Below are positions 11,285-25,200 of a stretch of DNA of 64,000 nucleotides, piece after piece. Within the stretch, counting starts at the first letter, position 1. Each line of letters begins with the position of its first letter. The notes beneath the pieces are model-generated. The model did no database searches, had not been told where the DNA came from, and was given only the letters and a program-made list of their open reading frames with translations. The position numbers and the translations under genes were made by a program. The stretch covers positions 16,868,348 to 16,932,347 of the forward strand of contig CAIIXF020000006.1 in the NCBI GenBank assembly GCA_903813345.2, read 5' to 3'. Origin of the DNA: Owenia fusiformis (taxonomy: Eukaryota > Annelida > Polychaeta > Sabellida > Oweniidae).

Positions 11285-13425
11285 CTTCAATTGAATTGTT
11301 TATTCTTTATTCATATTTATTCTTGAGAAACTCAGGGAAAGTGCAAACATCAGATAAAAAATTGAGGTGATGCATAATGAAGCATTTTCTGATTACTACC
11401 CATGATGCATATACATGAATAACTCAGTAAAAAGAAATGAGGTAAGTTTTTATCATTTATTCTTTAAAATATTTTCATTCTTAAAAATCATAAAGGAATC
11501 CTTGTTTATTCATGAAGAATTTATTCTTCATTATTCTAAAGTGATAATAATAATCCTGAATGTTTATTCATCTTTATTCTTGGGAACTCAATAGTGACTG
11601 GAAGTTTGAAAATTGAAGAATTACCGATGAATATTTAAGAATTAGTTTTCAAGCATATGCTTGAATAATTCATCAATTTGATTAGAAATTTGAAGAATAA
11701 AGAAGAATATTAATTCTTGTTTATTCATCAAAAACATGAATGTTTATTCATGAAGATTTCTCATTTATTCTTAAGAAATCCCTGATAATAAGGATCTTTA
11801 TTCTTGAATAATTCATGGAAAGTGTCAAGTTATCATATGATGAAAATTGAGGAATAAATCATGAACATAGAGGGATTGTGAAGAATATTGAAGAATATCA
11901 AAATTGATGTCCAAGCATATGCTTGAATAATTCTTGAATTTGCTTCCTAGAAATTTGAAGAATAAAGAAGAATATTTATTAATATATATTCTTCAAAAAC
12001 GAGAATGTTTATTCTTGTTTATTCTTAGAGATTCATGACGATTTTTCCTTCTTTATTCTTAAAAAATTCTGATAATCTATTCATCTTTATTCTTTAATAA
12101 TTCATGGCAGGTGAGCAAGTAATCATATGATGAAAATTTGGGGAATAAATGATGAACATAGAAGGTTTGTGAAGAATAATGAAGAATGTCCAAATTGATG
12201 TTCAAGCATATGCTTGAATAATTCATGAATTTGCTTACTAGAAATTTGAAGAATAAAGAAGAATATTAATTCTTGTTTATTCGTAAAAATCATGAATGTT
12301 TATTCTTGTGTATTCTTAAAGATTCATAAAGATTTCTCCTTCTTTATTCTTAAAAAATTCCTGATAATCAGGATTTCTATTCATCTTTATTCTTCAATAA
12401 TTCATGGCAGGTGAGCAAGTTATCATATGATGAAAATTTGGGGAATAAATGATGAATATAGAAGGATTGTGAAGAATAATGAAGAATGTCCAAATTGATG
12501 TTCAAGCATATGCTTGAATAATTCATGAATTTGCTTACTAGAAATTTGAAGAATAAAGAAGAATATTAATTCTTGTTTATTCGTCAAAAATCATGAACGT
12601 TTATTCTTGTGTATTCTTAAAGATTCATAAAGATTTCTCCTTCTTTATTCTTAAAAAATTCCTGATAATCAGGATTTCTATTCATCTTTATTCTTTAATA
12701 ATTCATGGCAGGTGAGCAAGTTATCATATGATGAAAATTTGGGGAATAAATGATGAACATAGAAGGATTGTGAAGAATAATGAAGAATGTCCAAATTGAT
12801 GTTCAAGCATATGCTTGAATAATTCATGAATTTGCTTACTAGAAATTTGAAGAATAAAGAAGAATATTAATTCTTGTTTATTCGTCAAAAATCATGAATG
12901 CTCATTCTTGTGTATTCTTAAAGATTCATAAAAATTTCTCCTTCTTTATTCTTATAAAATTCCACGACAATTAAAATTTTTATTCATCTTTATTCTTGAA
13001 TAATTCATGGCAGGTGTGCTAGTTATCATATGATGAAAAATGAGTAATAAATGATGAACATAGAAGGATTTTGAAGAATAATGAAGAATATCCAAATTGA
13101 TGTTCAAGCATATGCTTGAAGAATTCATGATTTTTGCTGAATCAGAATGTGAAGAATAAAAAGGAATATAAATTCATGTTTATTCTTCAAAAATTCCTTG
13201 ATATTTCTTTCTTTTTTGTTCTTGTTTATTCTTCACGGGTCCTTGAAAGTTTATTCATGAATATTCCAGTAATTCAGTTTTGAAGAATTTTGGGGAAGTG
13301 TCCAAATTGATGATCACGCATATTCATGAATAGTTCATGAATAATTATTCTTCATTGGTGGATTATTCATGAATATTTTACATGAATATTGATGAATAAT
13401 TCACGAATAATCAGGAATTATTCCA
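11285..13425. repeat. AT-rich satellite, period about 300 bp
   Basis: At least six head-to-tail units. The palindrome CAAGCATATGCTTG or its close variant occurs at about 11650, 11912, 12203, 12503, 12804 and 13105, giving spacings of 262, 291, 300, 301 and 301 bp. Units are full of 'gaagaataa' and 'ttattctt' words of opposite polarity, so single strands could fold extensively. The central three units are nearly identical and the outer ones decay. The right edge abuts the TLR pseudogene. Confidence 0.95.
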
Positions 13426-13462
13426 TGCTTTTTCGCCGGGGATAATCCTCCGAGACCCTGGG

Positions 13463-16205
13463 AATCATGTTGTTATAAACTTAAATGAATTACACAAGTT
13501 GGAAACCCTCTATATATCAAGAATAGACAGTTTTAGAATATTTTTTCAATTCAGCAATCTCTCAAGTCTGAAGCAATTTCATTTCCAAAATATGGCAGAA
13601 GCATTTAAAAGTTACCAACAACAAATATTGAAACTATTCAAGAGAAATAAATCCCATTGGTTTATTACCATAGACTTTTCTGGGAATTTGATGTTTCAAT
13701 ATTCAGATGATAGTTTATGTGCTCTGTTCGTTGATCTACAAATAACTGAGCTGTATTTGAATGACAATTATTTCACAAAACTTCCCTCTTGCATGTTCCA
13801 AAGATGTGAAATAAGGAAGTTATACTTGAATCGAAACAGAATCACTCATATTCAGAATGGCTTATTTCAATTTCAATTCATGTTTGATTTGTTAGATTTG
13901 TCTCAAAATACAATTTCTTCTATTGACGGAAATGCCTTTGAAAGTCTACTAAAAGGACCCTATTCCACTGTTAAAATGCATGATAATTTATTATCCTGTG
14001 ATTGTGAAATGAGGGCTTTCAGAAAATGGGTCATAAAAAATAGGCCTAATAGAGAAACATATGGTGTCACTGTAAAACATGATCAATTTTGTAAATCACC
14101 AAAAAGCCAAACAAATGAAAAATTTCTTGACTATAAATTAACATGGCTAGAATGTAACAATGGGTTATTCATACAAATATGTGCATTATCTAGCAGTTGT
14201 ATTATACTACTGACAATTGTGACTTTATCTCTGCTTAAATACTTCTGGAGGGATATTAAATACAGACACATGGTGCGAAAAGCACGAAAGCAAAATGTTC
14301 ACAATATCAATCAAGACAATGATGAAGAAGTGGAAATCTATGATGCTTTTGTGAGTTATCATTCTGAAAAAAGAATATGGGTGAATCAAGTTATGACACC
14401 AGAACTGAGTAAAGTCATAAATCATAGTCAACTTTACCTTTATGCAGATGATAGTTCAATCTTTATGCCATTTAATAGGAAAGCTAATATCATTGAACAG
14501 AACCAGCATTTACAAGCTGACTTAAATAATTTATGGGAATGGTCACAGAAATGGAAGCTTAAATTTAAACCTTCTAAAAGTCAAGATATGATTTTTAAAG
14601 GCTCAAGGAGGTGCAATCTCTTATACCCTCCCCTCTACCTAGGAAATGAGGTCATTAATAGAACCAGAACTCATAAACACTTAGGAGTCATTCTAGATGA
14701 GCATTTGAATTTTGAAGCCCATTTACAGGATATCATAAAAGCATGTAATATAATGTTAAATCCATTGAAAGTTCTTAAGACCAGGATTCGAGCTAAACAA
14801 CTAGAGAAGATGTATCTATCATTTATTCTCCCAAACTTAGAGTATGGAAGTATATTATTTGAAAAATCTACCAAGTATAATATTATGAAACTAGACCAAG
14901 TTCATTATAGGGCAGCATTATTAGTAAGTGGCTGCATTCATGGAACATCTACTGTAAAGGTTTTGAAATGTCTAAATTGGAATACCCTGTCTGAGCGGAG
15001 AAAGGAGAAACGTTTACGTTTAATGTATGATGTTAGACAGAAATTGGTCCCAACTTATGTTCAAAAAATTTTTGATAGTTATCAAAATAAGCAACATAAT
15101 ATTAACTTGAGAAAATCAAGAGAATACACTATTCCAAAGTTAACTGCACGTTCACAAAAGTCACCAATAATAAATGCCATAAGAGAATGGGAAGCCATTC
15201 CAAATTATCTAAAAAGTGCACCATCAAGAGTCACTTTCAAAACCAATTTACGTAAATATTCAGGAACAATGAAGCATTTAACAACCACAAACCTGGATCT
15301 TACAAGAAAAGAAGAAATTTTACTGAATAGAACAAGATGTGATTTCATTTTTACTGGTCATCTTTTTCAACATAATTTTCAAGGTATTGACAGTCCCAAA
15401 TGCATCTGTGGTTTTAAACAACAAACTACAAAGCATCTAATCTTCAAATGCCCTCTGTTGAATGTTATAAGAGAGAAACTTTGGGGGGAACTCAGGAACA
15501 TGCCAGAAATGAACATTTTCTTTACAGGATGCTCTATAGAGCAAAAGCTGAATATCTTAATGTATGGCAGAGATGGAGTTAACATAACATGCAATTCTTC
15601 AATATTGAAGCATTTTACCTCCTTTTTGTGTGAATGCATTGATATAATTATATAGTTTTAACACATTCCTGCCATGCATACATATATGTTGGTAGTCATT
15701 TTGTTGCTATTTTGTAAATTTGAATAAACTTTGTATTAACAGGGCCAATAATGCTGATTTCAGCCTCGGCCCTGTCATTTGTAGATAATTTTGTAAAGTA
15801 AAATAAAGAAACCATAAAAAAACTAAACTGAGTAAAGGTGACCTTGACTTCAAACTGATTCACGACAACAACATAATACCAGGTCAAGAGTCATACTTTA
15901 GTGGGATTATGACTCACATGGATCGTAGCCGCCATATTATATTCCTCGTTACACGGGGTTGGATGAAAGAGGGCTGGAATGAGTTTGAGATGAACGCAGC
16001 AATTGATATGCTAAGTCAAACACAGCGACATACTCTTATAGTGATATTGATGGAGAACATTCCATAGAAAGAGATGTCAGGAGAATTAAGGCTAATGGTA
16101 AGAAACAATGTTTGCCTAAAATGGAGTGAAGATGAAGGAAAACAAAGAAAATTCTGGAGAGATCTGAAACTAGAGTTGGGCAAGAAAAAATTTGATAAGA
16201 AATAA
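13463..16205 (+). pseudogene. Toll-like receptor pseudogene, 5'-truncated and LINE-interrupted
   Basis: Recognisable receptor coding begins just right of the satellite. It has leucine-rich repeats (for example ITELYLNDNYFTKLP and IRKLYLNRNRITHIQ), an LRR C-terminal cap (LLSCDCEMRAFRKWV), one transmembrane helix (about 14164-14240), and the TIR domain start IYDAFVSYHSEK. At 14414 a LINE interrupts. After 15825 the TIR domain resumes in the original phase with box 2 (HDNNIIPGQ), then GWNEFEM, and box 3 (FWRDLKLEL), ending at 16203-16205. A further in-frame TAG lies at 16065-16067, where a tryptophan codon would be one base away. No signal peptide or N-terminal LRRs are found, since the satellite occupies that place. 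This is a dead receptor copy. TIR receptors normally signal through MyD88-type adaptors; this one could not. Confidence 0.9.
14415..15825 (+). mobile_element. 5'-truncated LINE (jockey/CR1-like RT) in TLR
   Basis: The 1411-bp insert is flanked by a perfect 12-bp duplication, AACTGAGTAAAG (14403-14414 and 15826-15837). The coding part starts just before the reverse transcriptase YADD box (LYADDSSIF) and continues through the thumb and C-terminal region (HKHLGVILDEHLNF, LPNLEYGSILF) to a CxC...H...C end (CICGFKQQTTKHLIFKC), with stop at 15653-15655. The 3' tail ends with 'aataaagaaaccataaaaa'. The 5' truncation, tail and TSD are the marks of target-primed reverse transcription. By chance the insert is in the receptor's frame, so an open frame runs from 13499 or earlier to 15655. 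The family is judged from motif style only. Confidence 0.92.
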
Positions 16206-16264
16206 CTGTATCTAAAAATGCACCTTTTATTCATATAAACATTTAAATGTACATGTATACTTAC

Positions 16265-19200
16265 TTTAGCCCCATCGAAGAAAAAGCAGTCCATAATGTT
16301 GACAGCACTGTCAAATGGGATGACACTGAAAATGAAATAAAAATACATGTAGAATATAGGAAAATATTTAGAAGTTATACAATGCGACATTCCACATTGT
16401 GTGTCAGCTTTGTTTATAATGCTAATATGTATATTAATATGAATTGTAGTTAGAACAGTGTTTATGGTATAGTCAATGACAGCTTTGTGCCAGCATAGTA
16501 GCATAAATCTTAATGCCTTAAAATTATTTATACAATGTAGATTACAAGGAAGTGAATTTTTGGTATGAAAAGCTGAAAATATTTGTGCATAAAGTACTCA
16601 TCTAGATGACTTAATAATGAAGTCATATAGGATTTATGTGGAATAAATGTACAAGTATATTGTAATGAATTTGTAAAGGTTTGAAAACATTGTTATTATT
16701 ACCAATACAATGCAAAGATAAATCTGCATAAAAATTAAATTTTGTTATATCTAGTGGCAACAAATTACAAGCAATGATACACTTACATTATTGTCTCGCT
16801 AATGTGCTCTTTCCATCCAAAATATGATTTCTCAAAAAAGATAGATGATATCAAAGTTTGAACTATCTAAAAACCATAAATGTTTAAATTCTTCATGATT
16901 TAAATCTATTCTTTTCTGTGAAATGAAGGGGTATGAATTTTTGGGATTTTTGAAAATAGGCATGACATGGATATCAGCCCGAAAGCTATTTCTTGTTTCT
17001 CCCTTTAAGATCAACAGGACTGGGAACATTCTGAATGTTCGATTTTACTGCACGCACATCAATCTGATCTTACCTGAGAAAGAGTGTGAGAAACCATGAT
17101 AAAGACACCATAGTGATAAGGCCTAGTTGATCCAGCTTCTGGTAGAGACTAGGCATGTACTGTTGAACTAACTCCTCAAAAACACCTGCAGAACAAATAT
17201 AGGCCATTACATTGAATCCAAACTTAATATATGACCAAAATACCCAACTAAATATATGGCCAAAATCCTTGAATAAATTTATAGCAAAACAGCCGAACTA
17301 CATATATGAACATGATACCAAACTCAATTTATGACCTTAGCCAATTCAACAAGGCATTAACATGCAAAATATCACTACTTGCCATTTGTTAAGACACCAG
17401 ACGCCGAATGCAAACACCATCAAAAAGGTTTGAGACGATAACAAGATGTCAACACTTGTGGCGGTGACATAGCAAAGGGCAATAATATCCGATGAAGTAA
17501 CATGACTCTAAAAGTCAACTAATAAATATATATAACATGATATAATACACAAGTAAATGATTTACCATTCTTTAATCATTAAAGTATACAGAATTTTTCT
17601 GAAAAGGTGACCCCAACAAGCCTTTTCATTACTCTACATTCAACTATGGAAAATAAAAAAACATGTATTGTCTCACACAGATCATGACAATGTTTAGATT
17701 TAAAAAATAAGTACCCTGGTCGATGAGTGCTCCTACAACTTTAGTATTGTAGTAGTCAGGAAGTAAACGTTCACACAGTGCCACTAGCAACCAGAATGTC
17801 TCCTCTTCACTGGCATAAAGCAGAAGCACACTGGTTACTATGTTCATAGCCTGGCAGTACCCTGGAAGAAATGTGTTATTGAACATACCAATATTCATGA
17901 CAATATTATCACATAACAACTCTTAAGGTAATCTTTGAATAAATAACTCAAGCCTGGTAATCGTTGAATCAAACTGAACACTTAACAAATTATCCACTGT
18001 AAAAGTCATCAAATTGAATTTAAGGAACTATCCTCCGGTAAACTAAGTGATCACTACATGTGTTATGGTTATGTTATGTGCCAGACTTACCAATATTAGG
18101 GTTTCTCCAGGCATAAGCTGTAAGAACACGTCTCAAAGCATCTATACCTATGTCTGTCTGGAAGGCAGGGTGCTCAGGGAGGGACCTGGAATAGCATGAG
18201 TCAAATAAAGAAACAAGGAACATCCTGTCAGCACAACCATCCTACGGCCAAACTTGCCTTCAAACAACTTGCCAGGCCAAGCAACCAATTACATCAATCT
18301 GCTAATCAAATTACAAAACCATCCACCTTTCCATCCACAGACTGGCACAATAAACATCAAAGCTATAGACAAAATTTCTGCTTTCCGTTCTTTTCCACAA
18401 TATGAGAGCAGATTTGCATTAAGGGGGAAATTGCAAGGCTATACTAACCTGTGTAAATCCCTTTCGATCTCATCAGATGCTATGGTATATTTTCCTATAC
18501 TCTGCTCCACAATGGACTGGTAGTACCCAGGATGGGTAGACATCTAATAATAAAAAGTAATAATTTTGCACATTTCAATGTATTCTCATTTTAAACATGT
18601 AATTTATATGTACTTTTACTTGAGTTTGAATAATGCGATTAAAGGGTGAAGCATCCAAAACAATTCAAACAATGCAGTTTCATTTCTATTTTATTTTTGA
18701 TTCATGTGCCACCTCTTACTGCTAGTAATTAGAACTATGTAAAGCACTTCAAAAATAAAAAATATTGTATAATTTTGAAAATAAAATGATCATTTTATTT
18801 CATATATTCTTCAAAATAAACTTTCAAATCATACCTCATTGATTGCTCCAGAGTACAACATCCAGATCTCACCCCTGTATATATCAGGTACACCTCGCAA
18901 TATCAACTCATGTGTCTTGTGTGTACGATACATACAGATACCCCTAGAAAATGTTACAAAGCATATACATGTACTCTATTGTTATATATCAAACCATATG
19001 ATCATATATCTCCACCTATATGTATAAAATTATATTGCATCTACATGCAAAACAAAATATTATTGTAGTTTAAAATGTAAACACTAAGAATTCAGAAAAC
19101 CAATGCTAATAAGCATTCCTTAGCCAGAATAAGTTAAATGAGAATTTTGCACCAAGTTAAGAAAAAAGAACTAGGAAAGAGTGAAATCTACCTTCCATAT

Positions 19201-22200
19201 TCTGCAAAGTGGATCTGCCAAAGGTTTTCTTTAACTGCCTCTTTGGCTGAGATGTCATCTGAGCCTCGTCTCATGAATCTCTTAAATAATGCAGGCTCTA
19301 GTTCAATAGTTGGTTGACCTAGAATATAGAATATAGCATGAAATGGAGGAAATATTCATTTTGGGAATTTGCTACTCTGATTTTCTTAACAAAATGACTA
19401 TGCAGTTTTAGATTTTAGCTTTCTTATGGTTGTTTCACTGTATCCTATGTTCAATAGCTATATAAAAATACTTTAAATATGAAAAAAGATTTGCAAGTTG
19501 ACAAAACAGAAAAAATGGAGAATCAGCATTGAAAAGCATGTTAGAGAACCACTGATACAACTTACTGTTATCATATGAATAAAAAAATACATTTATTATG
19601 TCATACCTAATACTATAATATTTTACCTGGTTTTGTCAGATTAGAGTCAACCATATCTTTTTCTGCCTCAAAAGTCCTGGAAATATAAAAATAACTTGAT
19701 AGATTATCTCTGAGTGTGTGTTTTAACAATATAATATTCTACAAGGTGTCCAATAAATAAGGTGAAAGATATTGTAACTTTCTTAATATTGCACCAATCT
19801 TGATGAAATTTTCAGAGTTTGTAGCCCAACCATTTTTACCTTTATTCTGTGAATTTAAAGCATCTTCTATTTGATTGGCCAGAATTGTGGTTGCTATAGG
19901 AATGGAAACAACAAAAAGGTGGGGAAAGTTTGCTTACGTTACAACTTTCCAAAACATATTTATTCTTTCTGATAGCTTTATTCATACTCCCAGGTCTATT
20001 ACTACCACAAATACAATATAAAAACAGTCCTAAAGTCCCAGTGTTATGAAAATAAGCTATTCAACATAATGTCCATCTCTAGCTATACACTTCTTATGCC
20101 TATTCATCCACTCTCTAAACACACTTTCAAACCCATTCTTGCCCATTTCCTGAAGTCTTGCTAAGAAATGTGATCTGAGTTCATCAGTGCTTCCAAATTT
20201 ATTTCCTCTCAAGTCACGCTTGAGTTCTGCATATAAGTAAAAGTCATTGGGTGCAAGGTCTGGGGAATATGGAGGGTGTGCAAGTAGGGGTAGCCCCCGG
20301 GGGGTAGCCCCAGTGCCCTAATAGTTTCACTAGTGAGCATAGCTGTGTGTTTACACCCTGAGGACTGCTGAGCTGTCTCTGGCAGGAAGAAAGGAAGAAA
20401 GTCCTGTTTACCTGCATCATATTGAGCGAGAAATTCTCTAGACATTTTGACAGGGTTCTTACGCTGCTCATCTGTAAGCTCATGCGAAATCCACTTAGCT
20501 GAAACTCTTCTTAAGTTACAGTATTTCCTTAATATCGTATGTACAGTTCCTCTACTAATGTCAAACATTTCTGCCAGCTGTCTAACAGACACATGACAGT
20601 CATTCATCACTTGGGCTTCAATCTCTTCAATTGTGTCCTTGTCAAATGAAGAAACTGGCTTCCCACTGCATGGTTTGTCCTTAACTTCTTCATACCCAGA
20701 GCTGTATTTGTTAAACCACTTGTAGATATTTTTTGTATACTTTCTTGATTTCTCTCACTGTTTCCTTGACTGATTTAGCCAATTTAACACAGAATTTGAT
20801 ATTAGTTCTTTGCTCAATTCTGCTTTGTGCAGGAGCCATCTTGAACTTTGGGTTTCACAACACATTGTGATATGATGATATCTCATTGTGATGCATAAAT
20901 TTTGTTATTAGTAAAGATATCTCAATGACATCATAAAATACAACAAAGAAGCACTATGACATCAGAGAGGCTACCTAACAACCAAATTACCTTGGTTACA
21001 TATGTATACATCCAGTGTCAGTTGAATTTCATTTGTGGTTTTGCAGTTCAAAATGCATCATCATTTTGGAAATAATACACGCCCGGTGATCGTGAATATG
21101 GGACGGAGGGGGGGGGGGAGCAGGCAAATTCTGCTAGGAAATTCAACAAATCTGGAAGATTTATTTTTTCAAGAAAAAGTTTACTATTGAATTGCTAAAT
21201 GGATAGGCGCACGGTATGGTAGAATATGTTAGGTTTTCTGGGATTTTTTCTGAAACGATACGCATCTAAGGTATCAGATCTATTAAAAAAGGCGCAAGGC
21301 CATCAACAGGCACAAATCAACGTTTTTGCTATAAATCAAGCAACAATGGTCTGGACGACCTGTAATAAATACTTGTAAGTGATGTTATCATAACTAAATT
21401 AATGTCATTGCTGAATTTATAAAATAAGTTTCCATATGTGAAATAAAAAATAATCGAAAATAATGAATTTGGGATGGAGGGGGGGAGGGGACGGAGGAGG
21501 GGAGCAATATGTATATAAGACATGATTAAAGATGTTTCGCGACTTTAAGTCCTTTTACTCCAAATGTCCCCATTTTTCAGTCTCCAGGGGTATATCATCC
21601 AGTTTCTTACTAAGTTAATGAGTTCATTTTTCAAATACAAGAATTCGTGTGAAGTTGTTTCAATTTATAGAATTATTACTCCCCCTCCCTCCGTCCCCTC
21701 CCCCCCCTCCGTCCCATTTTAATTATTTTCGATTATTTTTTATTTTACGTATGGCAACTTATTTTATAAATTCAGCAATGACATTAATTTAGTTATGATA
21801 ACATCACTTACAAGTATTTATTACAGGTCGTGTAGTCCATTGTTGCTTGATTTATAGCAAAAACTTTGACTTTTGCACGTTGGTTGCGTTGCGCCTTTTT
21901 TAATAGATCTTATATCTTAAAAGAGTATAGGTTGAAAAATAATCCTAGAATACCTAACATATTTTATCATACCGTGCGCTTATTCAATTTGCAATTCAAT
22001 CGTAAACTCTGTCTTGAAAAAATAATTTTACCAGATTTGTTGAATTTTCTAGCGAAAATTGCCTGCTCCCCCCTCCGTCCCATTTTCACGATCACCGGGC
22101 GTGAATAAGACGACTGTAACTACAATAAGGGCCACGCCTTACAACCACAACTCTGGCCAATCAAATGAATTGAATATAAATTCACAGAATAAAGGTAAAA

Positions 22201-25200
22201 ATGTTTGGGCTACAAAATTTCATCAAGATTGGTGCAATATTAAGAAAGTTACAATATCTTTCACCTTATTTATTGGACACCCAGTAATTGTACTATTTCA
22301 CCATTTTGAGGAATGGTATAAGCAAAAAACTTAAATTGGGATTAATCCATCCAATCATTTCTTGTGAGTTTTGGAAATAAGACCAAAATTCACGATTCAA
22401 ATGTTGAAGTGAATAAAATGGCGGCTGTTTGAATTTAAATTTTGAATCACAACATTACATCTCCATATATGGAACAGAATATCGAAGTTGCACTCTGGGA
22501 GCCAATTCTCTTTGTTAATTTTGTGAACTTAAACATTGGAACTTGGTTGTGATATCACCATGGCAATGATTATTACAAATGACAATGACAAAGTATCTAT
22601 TTTTGACTCCAACTACCCTTCGCCAGAACACTTATTTCACACACACTTTAAATAAGAGATAATAATTTGATCTAAGCTATATCCAATCAGAAAATCAAAC
22701 TTCATTTGAAAATAATAATATAAGATAGTAAAATTGCAAGAACAACCAAAAAATGAAAAAATGAAAAATACTCTGGTACATTAAAGGGGTTAAAACTGTT
22801 TTATTTGTGATAGTCAGAGAGGAAATAGAATGGTGATATCCTTGTGAGATATTTCTCTTCACTGCATAGTACTGTATTAGCCTGCCAGAAGCATGAAATC
22901 AATATATTCTCTCTTAGCAAAATTCCACTAAGGTACACTGTATTAGAAATCTGCAATCAATAACACGATTTGATTCACCAGCCTGTGCTGTATGAGCAAT
23001 AGAAGCACAAAACATCTTTCACTTATCCCTGCTATTAGCTAAGTGCATTGCTACGAAAAGAAGCAAACAACCTTCCACTAACACTCGTAAGCTGTAGAGA
23101 GTAGTAGATGCCTATATAGTGTAAAGATAGTAAGCTGCTATGGTTTGGAGTTACGTGATCTAAAAACTGCCTAAACAACCAGATTTACCAAGCGCAAAGA
23201 TAACATTACATTTTACAAGTATCTGTATATAATAAAACTGATATACATGTACATGAAAGGAAATAATGCAAAGGACAACATACACTAATCCAATCTAAAA
23301 AGGTGAATAGACAAGGATTTTAATACCAGTATAACCAATACATACAATATGTAGGAATATACAATATAAAATATATCTAAAATTGGATACATACTATAAC
23401 AATGGCATATTTAGGAGACTTCAAAACCTGGTGTTTAACACAAGGCTTAAATGACAACACGTTGCAGATACTGTTAGATAAAGGTTTCACAAACATAAAC
23501 ACATTGAGGCTTGTAACACAGCCTCTTCTTGACACTGAACTAAAGATTGAACCCCTTGGACAGCATCTACTACTGAAGGAGGCTATTCGGAAGCTCTGGT
23601 TGACATCAGCACATGGAGGGGCTGGAGGAACACCTATAGGTGGCAGTACTGTCCCTGGGCAATCATACAATGACCCTCCGCCAGCATATAATACACTTGC
23701 ACTAGCGTTTAACACTATCAAAATTGTAAACATGGCACCAGGAACAGGTGAATCATTTCCAATGGAAACATTTAGCACATCTAAAAATGCCCAACCTCCA
23801 CTGCCTGGTGTGCATCCTCTACCAACAAGCATGGCTGCTTCACAAGCACAATCAAGTCTTCACCAGCACAATCAATCACAAGGCAACCAATCACTACACA
23901 AGGACAATCAACTGGTACACCAATACAGACCCCACAATCAGCTGCGAAAAAAGCAAATTCCAAAACCTAAGAATACTGCCAAAGTTGTGCATGCCCAGGC
24001 ATCAATAGAGGATAAGATCGCAGTAGCCACAGAACAACACCCACAAAAACACTCAAAAGCCCATCTAGCTGAAGATGCGACCCCAGCAGCCACTCATGGT
24101 GCTGAATTTGTGCACACTCATACATCCATAGAGGATAAGATTGCAGTAGCGACAGAACAACACCCACAAAAACACTCAAAAACAAAAGCACAACAGGCTG
24201 AAGAGGAGACAGCCACTCATGGTGCTGAATTCGTGCACACTCATACATCCACAAAGGATAAGATTGCAGTAGCGACGGAACATCACGCACAAAAACACTC
24301 CAAAACAAAAACGCAACTAGCTGAAGACACAATCCCTGCAGCCACTCATGGTGCTGAATTCGTGCACACTCATACAACCATAGAGGATAAGATCGCAGTA
24401 GCCACAGAACAACACCCACAAAAACACTCAAAAACACAACTAACTGAAGGGGCGACCCCAGCAGCAACTCATGCTGCTGAATTCGTGCACACTCATACAA
24501 CCATAGAGGATAAGATCACAGTAGCAACAGAGCAACACCCACAAAAACAACCAAAACAGAAACCACAAATTTCTTATAATAATCCATACATTAAAGGAAT
24601 GACTGATCTAACCTGGTTGTCAATCTTGTTTTGTTTTGCTTTGCTTGGAACAAGTATAGCAGCAGCGATTTATAAAACTTCAACATGGAAGTATTTCAAT
24701 GGAGCCTGGAGCTTTATTTTAATCGTATTTGCTATTATTAATGAATGTAAAATCAAAGACAGTCTACAAGACACTCGAGCAGGAAATAAAGTTGTCGCGA
24801 GATATTTCAAGATTATGAGTGTCTTTCTTCATCTGACGCTTCCAATTTGCTTGGCTATGATGGCAATGGCTGCTTATGGAATGTACATTGATCGAGAAAT
24901 ACACATCTATGGAAAACCTTGTGATCATCACATTATAACAATAATGTTAGAACTAAAATGTGAACATAATGCCACAAGTGATACAACACACGCATATATC
25001 GTAGGATGGAATACTCTTCAAGCAATACATACCGCCAATATAGTACTAGCTTATGTTGTATTTGTTATAGTCATATGGGCACTTTATGCAAGGTATGACT
25101 TTGTCAATGGTAGACCACCAATCACTTTCACAGATGATAAAGAAAGGAGATTCATCAAAACGAGCTTTTTGTTTAAACTCACTCCTATATCTTTTCCATT

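Larger units (their letters stand above)
19742..22284 (-). mobile_element. mariner-type element with long terminal inverted repeats
   Basis: Both ends are flanked by TA (19740-19741 and 22285-22286). The left end starts CAAGGTGTCCAATAAATAAG; the right end, reverse-complemented, starts CTGGGTGTCCAATAAATAAG. Similarity between the arms continues for roughly 170-190 bp, unusually long for mariner. The interior holds a broken transposase (20057-20839) and a second, foldback element (21078-22103). It sits in TBC1D9 intron 12. Confidence 0.85.

Noticed and set aside
13499-15655. One 718-residue gene product as a genuine domain fusion
   Set aside because: A 12-bp target duplication and recovery of the TIR domain after 15825 show a LINE insertion; it is listed as a pseudogene with a mobile element and the chimera only as a possibility.
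16016-16504. 162-residue minus-strand frame as a separate gene
   Set aside because: Only 16265-16325 is real coding (TBC1D9 exon 20, bounded by splice sites); the rest is intron and antisense of the TLR tail.
23967-24500. 177-residue minus-strand frame with repeats ([12 protein letters not shown])
   Set aside because: It is the reverse shadow of the tandem repeats in the 8-TM gene.
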